From Gemmatimonadaceae bacterium (GTDB lineage: Bacteria > Gemmatimonadota > Gemmatimonadetes > Gemmatimonadales > Gemmatimonadaceae), in contig JANXUN010000527.1 of the NCBI GenBank assembly GCA_025356185.1, forward strand, positions 1-10,037: 10,037 bases of DNA, given 5' to 3'. Both the position numbers and the translations under genes were made by a program. The notes under the pieces are model-generated. The model was not told where the DNA came from. It saw nothing but the letters and a program-made list of their open reading frames with translations, and did not search any database. Numbering within the stretch: position 1 is the stretch's first letter; every line of letters begins with the position of its first letter. Positions 6,614 to 10,037 of this stretch are shown here, in pieces.

Positions 6614-8560
6614 CTATGCAACCGATCGCTGCAGCATCCAACGATAAAGTGCGAACACCAACGCGCTAAAGCCGAGCAAGCCGAGTGCGTTTGCTGCGGC
6701 AAACGATTCGGGGACCAGCGCGAGTGGCGCGTCGTTGGCGAACGCGACGATGAGGCCTGCGTTCAGCACACCAAACAAACTCTCGCCGACAATCAATCCT
6801 GACGCAACGAGAGTTCCCAAACGTTCAGCGCGCGCGGGATGTGCGGTGCGCGCGGCGCGGCCGTTGTACCAATGTCCCACCACCGCGCCGACGACGACGG
6901 CAAAGGTTGCAGACATCGGGAGGTAGATGCCAATGCCGACAGCGAGTGGTGGAAGGCTACCACGCTTCGTCGACTTGAGTGCGGCGTTGAGTGCGATGAG
7001 CAGCACGCCGACAACGCCACCAATGCCAATCATTTTCCAGTCAAGATTGCCGCCAACGACGCCCTGTGCGAGCGCGGAGATCAGTGTCGCTTGCGGTGCG
7101 GGCAGCGGATTTTGCGACACGACGCCGATGTTTGGCGCGCCGGCAAATCCATACGCCTTCGCAAGCAGATTGAGTACGGACGGAATAACCGCCGCGCCAG
7201 CAGCGACACCAACGATGAGTGCGATCTGTTGTCGACGCGGACTCGCACCAACCAATTGACCCGTTTTCAAGTCCTGCAAGTTGTCGTTCGAGATCGTCGC
7301 GCAGGCGAAGACGATCGCCGTGATGAAGAGCGCAAATGCGACAAGCACTGGGCGATTCTCAGGCGTCGGCGCAATCACCAGCGTGACAATACTCGCGCAT
7401 GTGACGATGCCGAGGATGCCGATGCCTGACAGTGGACTGTTTGAGGCGCCAATGAGACCCGCCATAAAACCAGACACGCCGGCAATCAGAAAGCCGACGA
7501 TAAATACAAACGGCACGGCGACGAGCGTGAGCACCAGCGCGTGCGGTGCTAACGACGACGCGCTCGCGAAGGACCACGCTAAACCAGCCGTCATCGCCAT
7601 GCACACCACGGCCAATCCTACAATCCACGACGGTGAGATATCGCGGTCGGTCTCATCACCGGTCGCGACGGCCTGCGATGCTCGCAGCGTGTTCACCAAT
7701 CCAGCGATCACGGGCTTCGCGAGCGTCGCGAGTGTGAATATCGCGGATACACCAATCGCGCCGGCGCCGAGAAAGCGCACTTGCGTGCGCCAGATCATCA
7801 TCGTGTTTGAGGTGAGCGAGGCGGCGTCAACGGCGGGGTGCAAATGCGTGAGAATAGGAACGGCGACGACCCACGCGATAAAAAATCCCATGAGCATTGC
7901 CATGCCCACGGCGATGCCAACCAAGTGACCAGCGCCAAAGAGAGCCAGCGACCACGCAACGCTGTAACCGCTCGCGGCCGTAGCACCCAATCGAAACACG
8001 CCGCTCACTTCTGCGGCGAGTATGCGCGTCGCGGACACGATTGCCAGCCCCGCCGATGCGATGGCGCCAAGTATCACTGCGGTGAGTCCTTCGCGCGCTT
8101 CGCTGGCGTCGGCCGCGCTATCTCCTCGCGCGCTCGACCCCACCTTCAAAACTTCTGCGGCGGCGACGCCCTCGGGATACGGCAGATCCGAATTTGTGAC
8201 AAGCGCACGACGCAATGGAATCGTGAACAGCACACCCAACACACCGCCAGCCACGCAAATGAGAAATGATTGCCAAAACGGAAAGCCCGTCCACCAACCG
8301 ACGATCACCAGTCCCGGCAAGACGAAAATGATCGATGACAGTGTGCCCGCTGCCGACGCGACCGTTTGAACGATGTTGTTTTCGAGAATGGACGAATCGC
8401 GCACCGCACTGAGGATCGCCATCGAGATCACAGCCGCGGGGATCGACGACGAAAACGTGAGGCCGACTTTGAGGCCAAGGTACACGTTGGCAGCGGTAAA
8501 CACGGTCGTGATGAGCGCGCCGAGTATCAGGCCGCGCAGTGTAAGTTCTTTGGTTGCCAT
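6614..8560 (-). CDS. OPT-family transporter
   Basis: A 648-residue polytopic membrane protein of the oligopeptide transporter family (PF03169), prokaryotic branch, which moves small peptides or metal-chelate complexes by proton coupling. Diagnostic segments in order: ELTLRGLILG (5-14), ANVYLGLKVGLTFSSSIPA (24-42), NNIVQTVASAAGT (61-73), NSDLPYPEGVAAAEVLK (123-139), ASNSPLSGIGI (372-382), DLKTGQLVGASPRRQQ (430-445), LPPLAVGIGIYLPMS (536-550) and SGLIVGESLFGV (587-598). About 14-16 helices are expected, and the length is normal. The ATG at 8560 is the only possible start: upstream the frame reaches a stop at 8603-8605 with no ATG, GTG or TTG between. No Shine-Dalgarno sequence is visible (the leader just upstream reads CACTCCGC). 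Substrate cannot be inferred. It converges on the esterase and diverges from the AI-2E-family gene. Confidence 0.92.
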   Translation of the reverse strand: MATKELTLRGLILGALITTVFTAANVYLGLKVGLTFSSSIPAAVISMAILSAVRDSSILENNIVQTVASAAGTLSSIIFVLPGLVIVGWWTGFPFWQSFLICVAGGVLGVLFTIPLRRALVTNSDLPYPEGVAAAEVLKVGSSARGDSAADASEAREGLTAVILGAIASAGLAIVSATRILAAEVSGVFRLGATAASGYSVAWSLALFGAGHLVGIAVGMAMLMGFFIAWVVAVPILTHLHPAVDAASLTSNTMMIWRTQVRFLGAGAIGVSAIFTLATLAKPVIAGLVNTLRASQAVATGDETDRDISPSWIVGLAVVCMAMTAGLAWSFASASSLAPHALVLTLVAVPFVFIVGFLIAGVSGFMAGLIGASNSPLSGIGILGIVTCASIVTLVIAPTPENRPVLVAFALFITAIVFACATISNDNLQDLKTGQLVGASPRRQQIALIVGVAAGAAVIPSVLNLLAKAYGFAGAPNIGVVSQNPLPAPQATLISALAQGVVGGNLDWKMIGIGGVVGVLLIALNAALKSTKRGSLPPLAVGIGIYLPMSATFAVVVGAVVGHWYNGRAARTAHPARAERLGTLVASGLIVGESLFGVLNAGLIVAFANDAPLALVPESFAAANALGLLGFSALVFALYRWMLQRSVA

Positions 8561-8586
8561 GCGGAGTGCGAAACGGCGTGAGTGAG

Positions 8587-8600
8587 GAGAGGGGAGACGG
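8587..8600. repeat. Isolated piece of the heptamer repeat
   Basis: GAGAGGGGAGACGG is an exact 14-bp copy of sequence in the array at the left end (for example 11-24). It corresponds to about two heptamer units and lies 27-40 bp upstream of the OPT start codon, again between genes. Confidence 0.6.
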
Positions 8601-8639
8601 CGCTACAGAAGTAACTGCCGGTACGTCATGTTGCTACTT

Positions 8640-8688
8640 CGCCGCGGGCATCTCTCGTGGGGATAATACGCCCCGCGGCGCGCGGGCG
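8640..8688. promoter_or_regulatory. Nested, mutually exclusive inverted repeats around a -10-like box
   Basis: A perfect 9-bp inverted repeat, CGCCGCGGG (8640-8648) and CCCGCGGCG (8672-8680), encloses 23 bases. Inside it lies GATAAT (8662-8667), which resembles a -10 box for the AI-2E-family gene. CGTGGGG (8656-8662) can pair with CCCCGCG (8671-8677) with one G-T pair. CGCCC (8669-8673) can pair with GGGCG (8684-8688). These folds share bases and exclude each other. No -35 at normal spacing was found (TTGCTA at 8631-8636 is too far), so the promoter call is weak. The arrangement could be an operator or a folded leader; chance is plausible in such GC-rich DNA. Confidence 0.3.
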
Positions 8689-8701
8689 TGAGAATTCAAT
8701 T

Positions 8702-8734
8702 ATGCCAAACGCACAGCCTACCAAACTGTCATGA
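8702..8734 (+). CDS. Possible 10-codon leader ORF overlapping the permease start
   Basis: An ATG at 8702 opens a 10-residue frame, MPNAQPTKLS, whose TGA stop (8732-8734) overlaps the permease ATG (8731-8733) in an ATGA arrangement typical of translational coupling. The permease start has no Shine-Dalgarno sequence of its own, which makes coupling attractive. The ORF is so short that chance is likely, and no ribosome-binding site precedes it either. Confidence 0.2.
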   Translation: MPNAQPTKLS

Positions 8735-10023
8735 CTGCCGAACCGATCGAAGTGCGCGAAGTCCGCACGCACCGTATTGAGATTACGCTCAACACGATGT
8801 TAAAGCTCGTACTCGTTATCGCCGGCTGCTGGCTCGCAATTCGCCTGTCGACAGTCGCACTGGTGCTCACCACCTCACTGATGCTCGTCGGGCTGCTCAG
8901 TCCAATGGTCGAGCGACTCGAAGCACGCGGTATTAGTCGCGGCAAGGGCATCGCGTACGTGTTCGCGGTACTGTTTGCGATAGTGTTGCTCATAGTCACG
9001 CTCACAATTCCGGAACTCTTGGCGCAGGGCAGCGCGCTGATCGACCAAGAGCCGATGCTGCGCGAACAGCTCGCGGAGTGGCTGGCGAAATCCCGCGCTA
9101 CGGCGCCTATTGCTGCCTCGCTGCGTCATATCAATTACTCGACGTTGTTCGGGACATCGTCTACGCAGCTCGCAGTCACATCGTCGGTCCGCGCGTTTGA
9201 GGGCGTCGCGTACGGAGTCGGTGCCGTATTTCTCGCACTTTATATGATGATCGACCGCGATCGATTGCGCGGCGCGCTGTTCGCGGTGGTGCCACGCGCG
9301 CATCACATACGCCTATCGCGCATCATGGCCAACCTCGAGCGCATCGTGGGCGGGTACATTCGCGGGCAGATCATTACATGTGCGCTGATGGGCGTGTTCA
9401 TGTTCGTGGTGCTCACAATCGCGGGCGTAAAGAGCGCGCTTGCTCTCGCCGTGCTCGCCGCGATCGCGGATGTCTTACCGTATATCGGCATTGTGCTGGT
9501 CATTGTCCCGGCAGTGCTTGCCACGTTGCCGATGGGACTCGTCGTCGCGGGCAGCGTCGCCTTTGCGATTTTTGTCTATGAAGAAATTGAAAGTCGGTTG
9601 CTGATGCCGCTGGTATACGGGCGCGCGCTGCGACTGCCGTCGTCGATTATCATGTTCGCGCTGCTCACGGGCGGCACATTGATGGGTATTGTCGGCGCAC
9701 TGCTGGCGCTGCCTGTGGCAGCGGCCGCCGTGATGTTGATCGACGAACTGCGCGTCGAGCTGCCGGGCAGCTCAAATACCGTCGCACAAGAAGAGTTGCG
9801 CGAACGCGACGAGGCGATTGCAAAAGAGTACTCGATTCGCACTGAGGGACTCTCCGTGCACGAGGCAGCGGCCATCGCCGTTGAGATTACTGTCGAACAA
9901 ACGCGCGTTGATGCAGAAAGCGAGTTGACGGGCGCCGAGTCGGTCGAGAAAGAGCTCGCGTCGGACACGCCTGATGATGCCGATCACCCCGATCACCCCG
10001 ATCACCCCGATCACCCACGTTGA
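8731..10023 (+). CDS. AI-2E family (PerM/YdiK-like) permease with an acidic, DHP-repeat tail
   Basis: A 430-residue polytopic membrane protein of PF01594. Hydrophobic segments fall at about 23-59 (two helices), 71-96, 158-175, 214-235, 236-262, 266-284 and 303-337. Family landmarks are GGYIRGQ (207-213), DVLPYIG (247-253), ESRLLMPLVYGRALRLPS (287-304) and GALLALPVAA (322-331). Members export small molecules or ions; only a few are linked to AI-2, and others act as Na+/H+ antiporters, so the substrate is unknown. Residues about 341-430 are a hydrophilic, acidic tail rich in Glu, Asp and Ala, ending with four DHP repeats. Such a long tail is unusual, since many relatives are about 340-370 residues long. 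ATG 8731 is the only ATG in frame after the stop at 8689-8691. No Shine-Dalgarno sequence is seen. Confidence 0.88.
   Translation: MTAEPIEVREVRTHRIEITLNTMLKLVLVIAGCWLAIRLSTVALVLTTSLMLVGLLSPMVERLEARGISRGKGIAYVFAVLFAIVLLIVTLTIPELLAQGSALIDQEPMLREQLAEWLAKSRATAPIAASLRHINYSTLFGTSSTQLAVTSSVRAFEGVAYGVGAVFLALYMMIDRDRLRGALFAVVPRAHHIRLSRIMANLERIVGGYIRGQIITCALMGVFMFVVLTIAGVKSALALAVLAAIADVLPYIGIVLVIVPAVLATLPMGLVVAGSVAFAIFVYEEIESRLLMPLVYGRALRLPSSIIMFALLTGGTLMGIVGALLALPVAAAAVMLIDELRVELPGSSNTVAQEELRERDEAIAKEYSIRTEGLSVHEAAAIAVEITVEQTRVDAESELTGAESVEKELASDTPDDADHPDHPDHPDHPR
9982..10017 (+). repeat. Four 9-bp tandem units encoding DHP
   Basis: GATCACCCC occurs three times, followed by GATCACCCA, all in frame at the very end of the permease gene and encoding Asp-His-Pro four times before a final Arg and the stop. 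The near-perfect DNA identity points to recent slippage-type expansion. Confidence 0.9.
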
Positions 10024-10037
10024 CAACATTTCGTTGT
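10023..10037 (+). terminator. Small hairpin at the window end, possible terminator start
   Basis: ACAAC (10023-10027) and GTTGT (10033-10037) form a 5-bp stem with a 5-base loop right after the permease stop codon. The window ends on the last base of the right arm, so stem extension or a T-tract cannot be seen. Confidence 0.3.

Noticed and set aside
8631..8667. Sigma70 promoter from TTGCTA and GATAAT
   Set aside because: The spacing is 25 bp, far from the usual 16-18, and no other -35 fits.
219..10023. Quorum-sensing module (lactonase-like enzyme plus AI-2E-family permease)
   Set aside because: The genes are about 7.7 kb apart in different transcription units, the signal classes differ, and no synthase or receptor gene is present.

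Overview
The window looks like a chromosomal stretch of a GC-rich, Gram-negative-type bacterium. The best guess from gene content is Gemmatimonadota. A DUF5916/CBM9-like outer-membrane protein, a small spermidine-synthase-like protein with an LDTDNGP motif, several exported enzymes and an OPT transporter fit that group. There is no rRNA or other marker here, so the assignment is inference. I see seven complete protein genes, no RNA genes, no insertion sequence, no CRISPR array and no prophage gene.

Layout from left to right. (1) Bases 1-91 are a 7-bp tandem array (C/G)GGGAGA with strong G-quadruplex potential. (2) An exported metallo-beta-lactamase-fold hydrolase of the N-acyl-homoserine-lactonase type (219-1040, +) is followed by a 222-residue spermidine-synthase-like Rossmann protein (1137-1805, +). 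(3) Convergent to these is a 775-residue DUF5916 protein (1848-4175, -). The 42-bp gap between the stop codons is packed with palindromes. (4) A 198-bp divergent region leads to an unrecognised three-helix membrane protein (4374-4883, +) and an exported PF00756-type esterase (4918-6594, +), 34 bp apart and probably co-transcribed. (5) An OPT-family transporter (6614-8560, -) converges on the esterase, with an inverted repeat spanning both stop codons. (6) A 170-bp divergent region holds a piece of the same heptamer repeat, nested inverted repeats and a possible 10-codon leader. It precedes an AI-2E/PerM-family permease (8731-10023, +) that ends in an unusual acidic tail with DHP repeats.

Functionally the genes are mostly cell-envelope and transport functions: two exported hydrolases, one outer-membrane protein, two multi-pass transporters, one small membrane protein and one cytosolic Rossmann enzyme. 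A lactonase-like enzyme and an AI-2E-family protein both suggest signalling by name, but they sit about 7.7 kb apart in separate units and most AI-2E-family proteins do not carry AI-2, so I do not propose a quorum-sensing module. I see no convincing new multi-gene system. The points most worth a second look are the G-quadruplex-capable heptamer array and its second site at 8587-8600, the orphan membrane protein next to the esterase, the repeat-bearing tail of the permease, the non-canonical active-site motif of the spermidine-synthase-like protein, the palindromic convergent-stop regions, and the near absence of Shine-Dalgarno sequences.
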